Shown: positions 24,601 to 39,600 of the stretch, piece after piece | Position numbering within the stretch: position 1 is the first letter of the stretch | Layout of the letters: each line of letters starts with the position of its first letter | DNA from: Alligator mississippiensis | Lineage: Eukaryota; Chordata; Crocodylia; Alligatoridae | Direction of reading: 5' to 3' | NCBI RefSeq assembly: GCF_030867095.1 | Contig: NC_081831.1 | Location: 17,646,001-17,710,000, forward strand | Length of the DNA: 64,000 nt | Program-made: the position numbers and the translations under genes | The notes under the pieces: generated by a model | Databases searched by the model: none | What the model saw: the letters and a program-made list of their open reading frames with translations, nothing else | Told to the model about the DNA's origin: nothing

Positions 24601-27600
24601 ACACTTGCAGCATCTGCTTTACTGTGTTTCAGTTCTCAGTTCTCTTTTTTCCCCCCTCATGTGTTTAAACATTCACCTTTCTGTGAAATGCACCCACCCC
24701 TATGCTGAAGATGAGTGTGTACCCTTTGTGTTATGTAAGGCTTACTTTGAAGGTTGTGAAGGATACAAGTGATGCATAGGTTTTCACAACATGAATTTCC
24801 TTCTTTTTAGCAATACTTTAGGATATTTATTCATTGTCTGCAAAGGAAAGAAATACAGTAAAAGCTGACTTCTTCAGTCTTGCTCTCGGCAGAGTGACTT
24901 TGCATACGTGCAGTACTGAAAGATAACCACCCCAATGATTTTTCTGGACCAGTTGTAAATATACATGCACATTGTATATTTGCTATATGAAATAGCACAT
25001 GAAAAGTTGTTTCTTGACTATATTAAGTACCGCTATGTGTTTGAGGGCAAGAGACTAAAGGTCAGGAACCAGCCCCTTTCTCCTATCATCCAGGTTCTTG
25101 ATGCGGCTTTCAAGATTATTCAAAAGCACATGTTTGTAAGCAGTGTTGTTATTAAAGCTTGAGTTTTCTTTGAGCTTCCTCATGTAACCTCTATCAAGTG
25201 GGTTCTACTGACACACATAATAATGAGTCACATCAACAGTAAATGCAAACCATATGTTGGTTTGTTTTTTTCCTTTTTTACACATGGCTTCTCATAACTT
25301 TTCTAAATGCTGACTGAGTTATAAATCCTGCATCACTTGTTTTGCACCTGAATATATTGGTGGCATGGGGAAGTAAAAAAGAGGGAGATGTCATGAGGTC
25401 TGTTTTCAGAAATCAGGGTTTAATGTTCATTATTTATGCCATGGTAATGTGTTCTATTTTGGCCCTACCACAGACTTCCTTTGTGACCCTGGACTAGTTA
25501 CTTAGCTCCTGTCTTGCCTCAGTTCACACATCTGTAAAATGGGGATGCCGTGAAACTTAATTAACACATTGGAAAACTTTCTTTACCTGAATTGGAGAAG
25601 AGCTGAAGGGTCCCATTGTATATGGCATTGTGTGAATGCTGAGTGAAAGATAAACCCTGAGTTTGAGGGTAGATACTCCAAGCCTGTGAGGGGAAGCAAA
25701 GACACGGAGGCAAGTAATAGAACCTAAATGTTCTGACTGCTAGTTCACTGCTGTATGCATTAGGCAACACATCCTTCAAACCCATCCTGAAAGCTGAAAA
25801 CATTAGAATCTAGTGCACAATTATAAATATCCCTAAGGAAATGCTTTGGGTTTACTTGCATGAGTAAAAGTTTGCAAAGTCACAGCTCATATCCAGGAAA
25901 GTAACTAAAGATCAGTAACACGGTGGATATCCTTTAGAATGACCTTTCCTCAGAGACTGACTCCAAGTTCTCTCTTGTGTGTCACTGCTGTCTCCCCTTC
26001 TTCTCATGTTGTCAAACTCTGCAGCAGTTCTTGCTGTTGTGAGGTGTGTTAATTTTTGTAGTTGGCAAAGATAGTGGAAGATTTTACGTGGATTTAATGT
26101 TCATTATTTATCCCATGCTAATGTGTCCTACTATGGCCCTACCACAGACTTCCTTTGTAACCCTGAACTAGTTACTTAACCACTCTCTCGGAGGGGTTTT
26201 GTTTTTTTTTTAAATAAAGGTTTAGATTGTTTTGTCTGAGGCTATTTAAAGCCCACCCCAAAATAGTAGCACAATTTATGGTCTCAGTCTTGTACAAGGT
26301 GATGAGTGTTCGAAGTCCCTGCTGAAGGCAATGGATCAGGCCCTTGGCAATGGATTCAGTGATGCTATAAAGGGGGGGCGAGGATGGTTCTTTGCTTACT
26401 TGTCCCTTTTCTGAGATTTGAGGTTATGCTGCTTACTTAAGTTGTTGTATTATTCATTTAATTTCCCTCTTTTTTTTCTTTCCTTAGTGGCTTAACTCAT
26501 GAGTCTCACAAGAAGGATGTTGAACAGGTCTACCTCCGCTGTTCTGAAGGATCAATAGAGTGGATGTATCCCACGGGAGCACTAATAGTCAATCTGCGAC
26601 CCAATATGTTTTCTTCCTCTTCCAAACACTTGACTGTTTGCATAAAGCCCTTCAAGGACTCCACAGGAGCAAATATTTATTTGGAAAAAACTGGAGAACT
26701 GAAACTGTTGGTCCGAGATGGAGATCGCAGCCCCAATAAAGTGTATTGCTTTGGCTATGATCAAGGGGGCCTGTTTATTGAGGCTACCCCTCAGCAGGAC
26801 ATTAGTCGGAAAATTACAGGCTTCCAATACGAACTGATAAGCAAGGGGATAGCATCCGATTTGCACACAGTCTCTGGTGAGTTGTGAGCCTCTGGCCACA
26901 TTTTAAAATACTATATTTAGAGTGCTTAATAGATTGCCAAGTGATTAAGTGGTAATGTATTGGGGTCTAAATTTCACTTGCTTTTAGAGCATGTTGTTTA
27001 AGAAGCCTTTTCCATCAAAGACTTGTTTATGTGAAAACTAGGAACAGATTGAACTGATCCAGAATCATCACCAGCAGTGATTTGATTATCTTCTCATACA
27101 TGCACACACAGGGGTAAATCTAGAGCAACTCCACTGAAGTTACATCAGTGTCAAGCAGTATGAATCTACAAAGAATCAGGCTCTATGGTGATTAATATTA
27201 TTTTGTAGCTTTTATAATTTTAAGACCGTACTGCATTTTTTTTGAATAGCAAACATTGGAACAAGGGGCAATTCCTCATACTGTTTTTTCTTTCTCTCCC
27301 TGTACATACTCTGTTTGCTGACCTAAATACCTTTTGTTTCAACAAGCATAAACACAGAGGCTGGAATACCAGTATACTACTTGAGGAGTAGCATCCCTGC
27401 ATTTGTGCAGTGGCTTGGACCAAATGACTGCCAAGGTGCTTTCCAGCCATATGATTTGGTTTAAGCTTGCTGAGTCAACACTCTGAAATGGAAGGGCACT
27501 AACACTGCTATAATGATTTTTACAGACCTAGCATTCAGTCTTGTATATCCTGCATACCCATACCTCGCATTGTAGCTGCCTTTCCTTTCAAGACCTAGGA

Positions 27601-30600
27601 GACAAGATCAGTGTTCCCTGATGGATAGTGGATCTGGGCTATTTTGTACCAAATGAGAAATTAAGTTTCAAACTTGATACTGCTAGGGGTCCCAAGGCAA
27701 TATCTATATCTAGAAATCTATAGATATAGATACAGATCTATAAATCTATAGATTAAAACCAACTGCCTAAATACAGCCTAGAAAGCAGTAGTTAAGCAGT
27801 ACACATTTTGGGAGACCTGGTTTCATGTACACCTAATTAGAGACACTGTTTTACAAGTAATAGTACAGCCAATGAACTTATGCTATCTTGTTTTCCATAG
27901 TTCTCATAATTAATGCCAAAGTACTTAAAGACAGGCCTCCTCTTTAAGCAATAAGACACCTGCTTTCTTTTGTATGCAGGTACTTTCCATTATGAGGTAA
28001 ATTTGGATATTTGTCAATCAGCTAAAATGTGGTGGTTTTGAATTCAGCTGTTTGGATTGTCATGTAATGGACTTGGTGATATAATGGTTAGCTGAAATAC
28101 TGGTGCAACACCCATCACAACTGATAGGTGGCGCATTTGCCATTAAAACCAAAAAGCTGAAAGTATGATTATTATTAAAATTGTTTCATTTCATCATTGT
28201 AGTTTAGTGTGGGATGTTTAGGATGAATTGGCTAGTTTTATGTTGAATGTGTTGCAAAAGATTCCACCTCATTGCCCACCAAGTTGTTTTGGCCTGCAGT
28301 TACTTTTGTAGAAGATGAGCATGCAATAGGACTGATTCTCAGTGAGGATGACACAGCACCCTGGGATGATGCAAGATCCTTTTAAGGGTGCCACGTAGTA
28401 TTAGTATTGTTAGGTGTGTAAACACCTACGCACAATTCACAAGATAAACACAGGGTTTACAAACAGGGATCCAGAGTGTCAAAAGCCTTCTGACCAGTTG
28501 TGGGTGTTTTTGAGTTCCTTGCAACAAAAAAATTGCCCTATTATTTTTCTGCAGTGGAAAAAGTGAGTGAAATTTAAGAGCTGGCATTTTCTGAGGGGAG
28601 GCCTTTCACCTAAAAAGGTTGAGAACTATTCTACTGTACAGTACACAGTCTTTCACAAAGGGATTTTACTTCTTAAATCTGATGGAACCTTTGAATTTAA
28701 GATTTTTTTTTTTTTGTGGGTGAACTAGGGTGAGAAATTCATCAAGTAGCTTGCTGCTGCTTTGACTATATATGAGGTGAATTTTTCTAGTAACTGCCCT
28801 GCTTAAACAAAATGGAAATGATAATATATAAATAATGCTTTGACCCTAGCGTTTTAAATTCACTGGCAGTTCTGCATCTCTGTAGAAGTTGACCAAAGTC
28901 AGTGAGACTCCCTGCCTGCAGAGATCTAGATTATAGGAGCAGGACCAAATATACACTACCGGTGCAAACAGCTAATTCTCAACTCAACAAATGTAGGAAC
29001 ACTGGAGCTGTTAACTTGAAACAAAACTATATGGCAAATTCTTAATATATCAGAACTTTTGGAAGTGGGAGGGAGTCTTCTCTGGTAATTTTTCGAAAGC
29101 CACATTAGTGACTATCTGAACATAGGCTTATTTTTTTTATTATAGATATTAAGTTGTTTTAGTTAACCTGTTGAGCTCAAGTACTGTTTTCCTGAGCAAT
29201 GATGATAGCTCTTGGTGTATGAAGCAGATAGTAACAGACACAAGATAGCCTTAGGAGGACTTTTTTTTCCATAGTGCTAGCTGGAAACAGATCAAACTCG
29301 GGTTTTTTGAACTGTTGCAGTAGTTGCCAGTTTTTGGAAACCCCACCCCCTCTGAGACATAGCCATCATATGTTCTTGCTGTATGTGGCTCCTGCCAGCA
29401 GTCAGTCAGATGATTTTATTCCTTAATAAATGCCTTTGCTGTGTGCAGAAACAGCCAGATAAGTAGCTGCATATACCTGCAATAGGTCTGTGTTTTGGCA
29501 TCTTAACAGATCACAGTCATTCTTTTGTAGCAGATTCTAGTTTGCTGTTAAGCCACTGAGAGAATGCTTCATTTGCTTGTTTGCCTGCTAGGCTCCTGTT
29601 TATTTGGGGGGATAAATTTGCCATCAGTTGATTTCTACAACTACTGTTTCTTCAGCTGAGAAAAGCCTTGAGCCAGAGGCAAGCTTGTAACCGTAAATAT
29701 GTTGAAAGCCTGATTTGAAGTTTCATCCAAAAGGAGTTTTTGTTACTTTGGCATATGTTTGGGTTTTGATTGTGTGGCTGTCACAAATGGAAAAGTGAGT
29801 CTGATCATCTCCTAGTCGCAGTTTGGCAGAGTTCAACAGAGCCAGAAGTGTCTGAAGAGATGCTTGTGACTTAGTGCTGTTGCCATACAAGGCCGAGAGA
29901 TTTTGCCAGCACTGGATGAGGGAAGTGCCTTTAATTCTTCACTTTTACACTAAAGTCAAAAAATATTTGTAAAAAGAATAAGGGGAAAAAGTTCTCCTTG
30001 TAAAAGTCCTTGCTGTGTAATTTGACAGTCGGACACTTTCCATTCCTCATATTACAATATTTAAGGCAGTCTGATGGTCAAAACTTTTTGTGCAGTTTTC
30101 CTGTTGAGTGTTATGGTTTCCTGGTAATGGCGATTGTACTCTGCCCCTGAATTTACTTCCTCTACATAACCTGGCATCCTAGCTCTAATTAAAGAACGTA
30201 AGACATCTATGTAATGCTTTCATGACCTTTTTTGCTCCCAGAATCTGCACATTGCAGGGTGCACCAGTAAATCAGTGGTGCTTGGCAGGGGGGCATATAA
30301 TTTTAATTAGAAAATGCAGAGTTTACTGTCATTCTTTCCCACTTCTGAATTTAGCAACTTGAGCAATGAAAGATGTAGGTTTTGAATGGGTTTCTTGCTT
30401 TCCATGAAGCAGACAAATCTCTTGCTCTATTATAACTGAATCTCTGGGTTTAACCCTTTTCTTGGCTCTAGATCTGCAAACAGCATTAGTTACCATGTTC
30501 TCTACAGATTCTCTAGGGAGCTGTAGAAAGTATGTGTTGTACAGAGATGTGTTGTAATCCAGATTAGAGTAATTCAACACTGGATGGTTTATAGCATGGA

Positions 30601-33600
30601 ATGTATTGTTTCAGCGATTTCTATCATGACCACTTGGAAGAACTGTGCTTTTCACTAATGGAGAGAAAGTTATCAATGGGGGCTAATTTCATCCACGATG
30701 TAAATCTGACTTCAGCTCATTTACCCTGTGTCACATCTTGTGAGGGAAAACAGGTTTTCCAAGAGTGGCCACCACTATGTCTAATGTAGCACTGAAGAGA
30801 AGTTTTAGCCTACGTTGTTAAAAAAGCATTGTAGACTGCATAGCTTGTTATGTGGGTGTAGTGCGCACAAGCTATAGTTCTACAGTTCAAAAGTGTCTTC
30901 ATTGATGGGACTTGGAGTCTTTGTAGGTTGGTTCCCATATCAAAAAAGGTGCTACAGCAGTTGGCTCCATTTGATTCAAGTTAGATATGCCCAACATTTT
31001 GGTTCCATGCCAAAGGTCAAGATTTGGATACCTTTACTCTGTTTTGGGAGTATTGGTATTCAGTTCTTTCAGCTGTACAGTCCACTTTCTCCATTACACA
31101 TTAATCAAGGTCCATAATTTGAATGCTGTAGTTCAGGAACTAAAATTAAGACTCTTCATTACTTGCCACTTGTTCTGTGCTAAATCACTCAATAATGTCC
31201 CTTTATCTTAATGGCATCTACCCATTAAAGTCCAGGTTCTGCTAGCTATTTTATGAGTTTCCTTTATTAATGCCTGGCAGCAAGTTGAGAATATTTATAG
31301 AGATCTGAGGTAAAATAGCCACATTTTTTTCCATCTAGATAAAATCCAGTTACCTAATCAAGAACAGTATGTCCAGCTGTTTCCTGTGGGCTATTAATTC
31401 ACTGTCCCAAGGAATTTATTAAATTGGTAAAACAAATGCTTAAGCACTTTCTTAACTTCCAGTTCACTATTTCATGAAGAATCCTCTTTTACTTCTGAGA
31501 CCCCCTTGCACACTGTAAGCAGTACAGTATGGCTGAGGCAGAATACATTTTTGCCCTAGTATTGTTACCATGATAATGACCTTCAGTTGAATTCCCAGGG
31601 GCTTACCTATTAATACAGTACCCTAATCTAGCCAGTATTTGCAAGGAAATGAGCCTTTTACCTTAAGGCTGGGTGCATTGTAGACTTATTTTTTTTTTGT
31701 AGTTCAAAGTGGCAGGCATAGTTTACATTCCCCTTATGCCCCCCCAGTTGGCTGTGAATTAACATTACTTCCTTGAGCCAAAACCCATGGGGCAAGTACT
31801 TAAATTTGTGACTAACTTCAGGCTGAGAACACTTGCATATACCTAGGTATTTGCAGGATCAGAGAGCCTTAGTGTAATAATGATGAGGATGCCTTCTCAG
31901 TATGTGCTTATTGGCTGTACTTGCAGATAAGCTGGTGGAAATGAGAGAGGCTCCTGGAACATTTTAACTTAAAAGCCCCCATAACTTTCACTTAAACTCT
32001 TTCTTCCAAATCCATGATATGTTAGGTGAGTAAGCCAGCTGATTCTTCAGGAAGAGCCAATATGGATGGTTGTGAGAACTGCACTTCAGTTCCTGGTGAA
32101 TCTCAGGGTTCGGGACACAAATTTACACACAAACCAGTATAAGTGATCAGAAGGTGGTTCAAATCTGTAACACAACAGAAGAACAGTATGCTAATTGCTT
32201 TCAAAATGGCCAAAACCAGTTTAAGATAAACCTGGATGGATGTAGTAACAGACTTAATTGGGTTAGGTTAATCAGTTTATTGAACTTCTGGCTCAGATCC
32301 CCTCCAGATTCAAGTTAACTCAGAGTCCCCCAGCATGCTTTGTACCTCCCCTGCAAACTCCCCCTTGTAGGGTGGACAGACTAGTCTCGGCCAAAGTTGT
32401 CTGCTCCAGTTGAGCAGGGAGGCATGCTCTATCCCCTCCCCTCCCACTTCCTCCCTCCCCTCCATCTTCCCCCACCAGCTTCTGTCTTGGGCCATTGCAG
32501 CCATGTAGCTGCATTTGTGGAATCAAAAGTGAATGTCTGTTCACTTGTTTATCAGTGCAGTCTAGACAGCTTAGACTGTGAAGACTCAATTGGTTCAGCC
32601 TTAAGCTTTTTGACTGTCTGTACTTAGTGCAGAAATTGGGAATCCCCCCTAATAGAATCTGTAGAAGTATATTTAAGATATTGTAAGGATTAACACAAAC
32701 CACTTGTATTTGCATATTTTGTCTTTCCCAGCTGTCTGCCCAGGATTAATTCTAGTAAAGATGCATTCAAATTTCAAATCCTTCCCTAGTATTAATTATT
32801 CATTTGGTTTGGTTTGGTTTGGTTTTTTACCATTTCTTCCTTTCTAGAGTCTCCCAACTGGTTTTCTGTAAACATTAGCAAAGATTAAAAAAAAAAAAAT
32901 CTCCGTGTCTTAAATGCTTTACCCTACCCAAGCAGGGTAAAAAGAAGCCTCCTATTCGGGCCCATCTGAGTCCACACAGAACATGTTTTATAGCACTTCA
33001 CCCGCCAAGTGTTCATTATGCAACCACCAAGTGAGTTGCACACAAATAAAGCTGCACTTCAGGAGCAGTTGCTTGTGTAGTAGTTGCCTTCAGCTGTGTA
33101 GTAATTTGAGGCAGATTTTGAGATGAGTGATGGCTCATTAGGGGTGAGAATTGTTCTTCATCCCTCTCCCTGCTTCCCACCATTTGCTCATCCATTTCTC
33201 TCACATGCTGCTCAATAAAGCTAGTTTGTTTGACCAGTGCACAAAAGATGAGACCAAACTAGAGGCATATTAACTGCTAAAGAATGAAATACAGCTATGG
33301 CATTTACTTTTTAATCCAAGCAGAAATTTCAAGGTGGTAGATTAGAAGGTAGCAACGCTGAATCTGCTGTTACTGGTGAGAATTGAGTTAGAATTGACAG
33401 GTCTTTGCTAGGTCTATGCTCATCTAAATAGGGAATTTACAATGAGATTAGGTTTGAAAAACCAGGAACCTGTGGGTGATTCATATGACTCTCTGGCCAA
33501 ATCTGCAGTAATTGGCAGGGGTGGGGAGGTTGAAAGCACATGTTGCAGTGATGAGCTCCCTAGTAAAGGATGTTTCCCTCCCCTGCTATTTGTGTAGAGA

Positions 33601-36600
33601 GTGTGGCAATCCCAAAATACACCTCTGAAGTGAAGATAGTGCAAACAGTTTTAACTTCATCCCTTCTCAAGTAAAGAATTCTGCAGGGACCTGAGTGTAT
33701 GTAAATCAGAAAAAGTTGATTGAAGACCTAGTTTTAGAAAAAACAACTTTTGGCACTTTTGAGGGTTACGTTATTAAGAGTGCTTCATGCTGTAACCTGT
33801 CTGAAGTGATCTATAGGGATTACGGTGCTAGATCCCTTTTTTCTTAATTCCACATTACACTCTGCTTCTTCAGTGAGCAGACAAGGTGACAATAGAGTTG
33901 TAATGATAAGCACACAGCTGCAGGGGAGAGGGTATAAGAAAATAGCTTATTTTTGCTAGACTGGCCACAAATACACTAAACATTTTTCAACTCAGTGGGC
34001 AGTCAAAACCAATAAGCAGTCAGGTGTATTATCCAGGCAGCTGGGGTTCTGCTTTGCTCTGACCTTTATGTATTACAGAAGATAGCCCCACAAATGGAAT
34101 TGCAATCCAACAGAGTTGCTTGGCAGTCTTTAATAATGCTCCATGCTTGCTCTGCAAAACTGTTTAGTTTGCTAATTCCTGAGGCTGTTGTTAGGGAAAA
34201 GATAGGAGCAAAGGAGGGAGGGGGATTTGTATTTTTGTTTTGCTCTGGAGGAGTAAAACTTTGTTACTATTGTAATGAGAGTCAGTTTTCATGTTCTGAG
34301 ATGTCATTTTGGAGGAAAGAAAATTCTCTTACTTTAACCTGTTTTTGCACTTTTTTAGGAAGAAGACATTATACAGTGTAATATAGCACAGATTCTTGAC
34401 AGAGCATCTAAGGACTGACTTTACTGCCTTAGTCCTTTCAGATTCACTTATGTTTGTGCAGTGTAAACGTAGAGCTTTGCCAAATAAGAATTTACAGTGA
34501 ACTGATGAAGAATGCCTTGCATTCAAAGCTTGTCTAATTTTTGTCTCAGCCATGAAGTTGGTCTGCTAAAAGATATCACTCACAAAAAAATCTTTGCTTC
34601 TTGCATAATTCTTGGATCATCACGGTTACAACCTCACTCCAATACTTCTAGTTCTTTATACCTCCTTTCTACTTGCTCTGCACATCTTGTCCTTTACACT
34701 CATGTAAAATCAGGTTCGTTTGGTATGAAAGCACAATCTTATTACAATGAAGAAATCTGTACTGGTTTTCTTGCTGTATGAATCCATTAAGCCCTGATGT
34801 TGCAAATCAGAAGAAATGAGCATGTAATTTTTGGGGAGTGAACTGGGAGATAAATATAGTCATCAAGAATAGCAGTGGTTCAGAAAGCAGTGCGAGTTAG
34901 CTTTCCTTTATCCTATATGCAGGCTTCCTAGAGGGCTGATCAAACAAGAAATTACTTTGAAATAAGAACTGAACTTGCTCCTCTAGAGCTCTCCCACACG
35001 TGGAAAGGAATTTAATTTCTAGAAACACAAATAAGAGTGTTCATGTATGTTTTTCTGTGCATTAAGACTCACTTAATCTTTGATCTTTAACTACTTCACT
35101 TACAGGGTTTAACTTTAACCAGCTACTTGTCATTTAATTCCGATCCATTCCATGCTGCATATTCAGAGGGTGGGGGTGTAAAATTCCTGGCCAGTTTCCA
35201 AACTGTTAATCGGTACCAGCTCTCTCCAGTTTTTATTATACCAATGCCAGAGGGCAAAGGGAAAGTTTTGAAACTAGAGCAGAACATCTGATTTACTGTA
35301 CAATTTCATTAGCACTCAGGAGCAAGAAATGGGTGCCCTACTAGTTGCATCCTGTCAACTGCACATGACATCTGATGGAAAGATTTTTTTTTAAATCTTT
35401 CTAAAGGAAACCGTCCCTCTTAATTAAAAAAAAAAGAAGGCAAAAAGGCCCCTCATGCATCATTTTATTTTTCTGAAGCCTACAGTGAGTTCATTCATGT
35501 TCAGACCCTGAAACAGGCTACATACTGCTCATACCAAGAAGGAAGGCTTCCCTCATGACTGGGTGTTGAGAGGGGACAGGCTGAATCATTATTTTTTTTA
35601 CTGAATTTAAGTTTTAACATTGGTTTTCTAGCCCTTCTAATAAACATGACTGTCTTAAACCAGGTGCCTCCAACATCTCTGCTCCTGTTCATGGTTTTTT
35701 ATGGAGCTACAGGGTGAAGCCAATATTCTAGTTACTGTAGCTGTTCAGAAATCTGTAGAATAAACGAGATTCACACTGCTGAATCTCAGCAAAAGTAGCA
35801 GTAGAAATATATATGGGAAGAAGAAAACAAAAACTGGCAGGTAGGGAGGGGCAGGATGGCCCTTCCCTTTCTAGTGGCCAAAAACCAGGAAAGCTTCAAA
35901 GAGATGAGACTAGCAGTAGCCAACAGCTGATACGGAAGATGGGATCGCTCAGCTGGTAGATAGATGTCCCAGTACACTTCCTTTTTCCAGCATGTGGGAG
36001 GTTAGCCAGGCTGTACTAGAGCATTTGCTGTGGACCTTCTGGTTAGGGAAAGGGGAAATCTAGATGATGTACACCTTTTGCTAATACATGACTAGTAAGA
36101 ACCACAAGTCTTACCCATGCACTTGAAAGTCAAAACCTTTATATCACTTATGAAGATACTGCTTTTGTGAGGGGATGGCTGATAACTTCTCTCCAGAACC
36201 TATCTGTGAGATAAACCCCTATATATCATGGCTTCATACTAGTATCTTCTTTGCATTCAGCAGTTGAAATACACAGTGGATTTGCTCTAATCGTAGCTGG
36301 ATGGGGGGGGGAAAGAGTAGAAAAACATTTGTTAAAAATTTGCTTCTACAACAAAATGATATGGTAAACTTGGCCTTCTGTGATAGAAATACTGCAGAAA
36401 GAATTTAGCTGAAAAATCCATCTACCCAAGTGGCTTTCAATTCAGTAAAGCATTCATGACGTGCAGCTACTTCTGTCCCAAAGGGTCTGGCAGTAAGGTT
36501 TTATATGGTACCAGGAATGATGGTGAGGCAACATCTGAGGTGCAGGAGCAGAGAACTGAATTCAATCCTAACTCAATGCACCTCTCTCAGCCTGGTGGGG

Positions 36601-39600
36601 AAGAAAGAAGTTCACTCTTGCTTGGCTGGGCCAGGCCTGCCTGGGTCTGAAGCTGACATGGAGTACAGTCCCTGCTCTTTCAGGGAGCTGACAGAAGTGA
36701 CATTTGCCATGCGATCGGCCCCTTGAAAGCACTCTACAGCCATCCCTTGACAGAAGTGCATGGCTGTAAAGTGCCTTAAAAGTGCACTGTCCCACCCCTG
36801 GTGCTGTTTGCAGGAAGGGAGGGTGCTGGGATTTGCATGTCTGTCTGCCTTGGGGTGGGAAGAAGGAGGGACTTCAATCTACACCCCCCCCCCCCCAGCT
36901 CAGGTTGAGCAAAACCCACCCAGAGCACCCTCCCCTCCCTTCTCCCTCTGCTCCTGTCCTGCAGATAGCACCAGAGCTGGGAGGTGGAGGGGGCGCACAG
37001 CTCCGAGAGAGAGGCTGCTGACAGGCAGGTCTTCAAGGACTGGCTCCAAAGCAGAGCTAGATTCCCCTGCTTCCCTGACCCAACAGTGAACATTTGTTGG
37101 GGAGGGGTCGCTTTAACTTTTGGTGCTTTCTGTGAAGTGCTGTGAGTTAGAGCAAGAAGCTGCATGTCTGTCAGCGCCCATGATGATTCCCCACAGAACA
37201 GGCAGGCAGTGAAATAGCAGGGCTTTAGCAGAATACTGGCTTTGTCCTTATCTGTTGGCCCGTGGCAAGTATGTGTGTGATGTTGGGAAGTAAGCTGCTC
37301 CTTTTCAAGGGTTACAATAATTTACTTCATCCTTAAGAAGATGGGATTATGGAGAGGAATTGCATTGCAGAAGGGTGTCTTGGGACACAGTGCAGGTCAG
37401 GATGACTCCTGAGATGTGTAGTTTATATATGATCCCTTGCTTTGCCTGGGCCTGAAGGTAGTTCTGTATTATGCTGCTTGAATAAAATCTCTTAGTGCCT
37501 CTAGATCACTTTTAATCTGTTTTATTAGGCTGTGTGCTGTAGCCAGGAACAGCTGAAAGGGGTTAACCCTCCACCCCTAAAGATAAAAGTATTGAAGATC
37601 CATAGTTGCTTGTGGAGCTGCCAAGTCAATTTAATTTTGAAAACTGTATTGCAAACAGGGCTTATCTAAATTCCTTCATCAAAAACTGGTTTAATGTGGA
37701 TAGACTTCTTTGGTACTTAGGGCTTTAATGCTCTCTTGGAATACATTTTTATTAAAAGATAAGGTCTGATTTATGGTCTTATATTTTACATTTCTCAGAA
37801 CACGCAAGTCGTCATGTCTCTGACAATAAAGTTTATTTTTTTTTTTCCTCTCCCTCTCTACAAGCAGGGAAGTGGAAATAACTCAGTCCTCTTGGCATAA
37901 ACCATGCCACAGTATATGAAAGTCTGAATTTCATTAAAATTTATCCACTGGTTTAAATTGCTCTTAGAAAGTAAATACCACAGCCTCAGTCCCTGCTTAG
38001 GCCTTTTGAATTTATGTATGTTAAAATGAACATTCAAAGATCAAGCCAAAGAAAAGGAGTGTTTTTTTTTGTTTGTTTTAACCTTACCTTTTTTAAATAA
38101 AAACCTCAAATAAGTATCTTGGTTTGCATTCTGTCCATCAAGACTAGATAATTGTCTCTTATTTTGCTTGTCTAGAGCTGGTGTTTTTTCACGTGAGCAG
38201 AATTTTGGAACTTCAATACAGATTTCAGAGTCCTCATTTCCAGGCTCTGACTCTTTGTATGCTGCTGTGTCATGATTTGGACAAGATCAGGCTGCAGCTG
38301 TTGGTTCCTCACCAGTCACACATGCTAGATATTGGGTATCATGCATTGGCAGCTCTCTTCTTCAGCTGAGCTTAACATCTCCATTCATGACCTTTTGCTC
38401 TGGGTTGCCATTTGCATCGCTCTTTGAAGTTACTTGTTGTCTTCAGCATAGCCCTGCACCATGGCTCTTCCACACTAAAGCTGGGAGCTGTTTGAGTTCC
38501 AGACACTCTACTGGAGCCAATGGAGTTGTACGGTGCTGTGGAGGAATATGTCCTGGTACGTCAAATGCATGACAATTGTGTTCTGTTGATCTAAGAGGCA
38601 TGGTCACTTTCAAACCTGTGTCTTCTGAGTGGTGATATTATTTAACACAAGCTCCATGGCGACACACTTGCTATCCAGTTTAGAATTTTCATATTGAAAC
38701 AATAGTTGGGGAATGGTGCAGTTTGCCGAGGGTCATGTAATGCTACCCAAGCAAGAGACAGGAAAACACTATAAAACAAGGGAGTGACAAGGGGGCTCCA
38801 CTGAGCATCATGGCTGGGTGTTGTTAAGTTCTGCCACAGGCGTGGAGAAGCTCTCTGTGTTATACAGCCCTTCTGTTTCTGTTATGTGGTTGAAATGTGA
38901 TTTGTGTGGCTGCAGGTATTCCGCTAAGTGCAGGCGTGTTGGATGCTGTTCTGTTGATACAAGATTACAACTAACATGTTTGCATCAGTTCAGGTCCAGG
39001 TGCAATGGCGCATTTTTGGGCAGCATTTCAGAATGGTGTCGGGCGTATCTTGGAGACTGACTTGCTAAAGATCCCCAGGATAGGAAGAGTTGAAGGCTTT
39101 TCTAGAGCACTACTTCAGATTTCTGTAGCTAGTACTGTAGGTTCCCCTATCTTGTGTTGCTGCCCATCACCCCTTGAGCTCCAGAGTGGGTTAGAGCTTC
39201 CCAAACTGAATGAAAGGCAGATGTAGTTATTTAGTGGCATAGGGATGCTAATATGGCAAACCACAACACTTCTCCACTTTTCCAGAAAATCCTGGCTGCC
39301 GTTGGTACAAAGTAGCAGCCTTTCAGACCTTCAGGTTCATGTTGGAAGAATTCAGCCTTTCCCTTTTAAGAGGATGTCTTGGGGAAAAGATTAAATAAGA
39401 TTAAATTAACTCTGACCGTAGTTAGGAGTAGAATTGGGCCATGAAACAGGAATATTTTGCTTCTTTCCTTTCTTGTATTTTTTAAATGCTCCTCCCCATG
39501 GACAGAATCCTTGGTCTACTGTCAATCAGATTCTCATTTCAAGTAACAAGAGACTAAGTGAGGAATATCTGTGTATTTTGAAATTTCTTCTCAGAAGGCA

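Larger units (their letters stand above)
21679..26487 (+). other. METRNL: METRNL intron 1
   Basis: A 4.8-kb phase-2 intron. It begins in the CpG island, has a C-run of about 13 at 22016-22029, and ends with a long pyrimidine tract and TTAG at 26484-26487. It contains MIR fragments at 23715-23860 and 25455-25560 and a local duplication (25421-25505 and 26095-26179). No other gene was seen inside. Confidence 0.85.

Noticed and set aside
28613-28637. Possible hAT terminal repeat (GGTTGAGAACTATTCTACTG)
   Set aside because: No matching left end or 8-bp duplication was found upstream, so a lone similarity is not enough.
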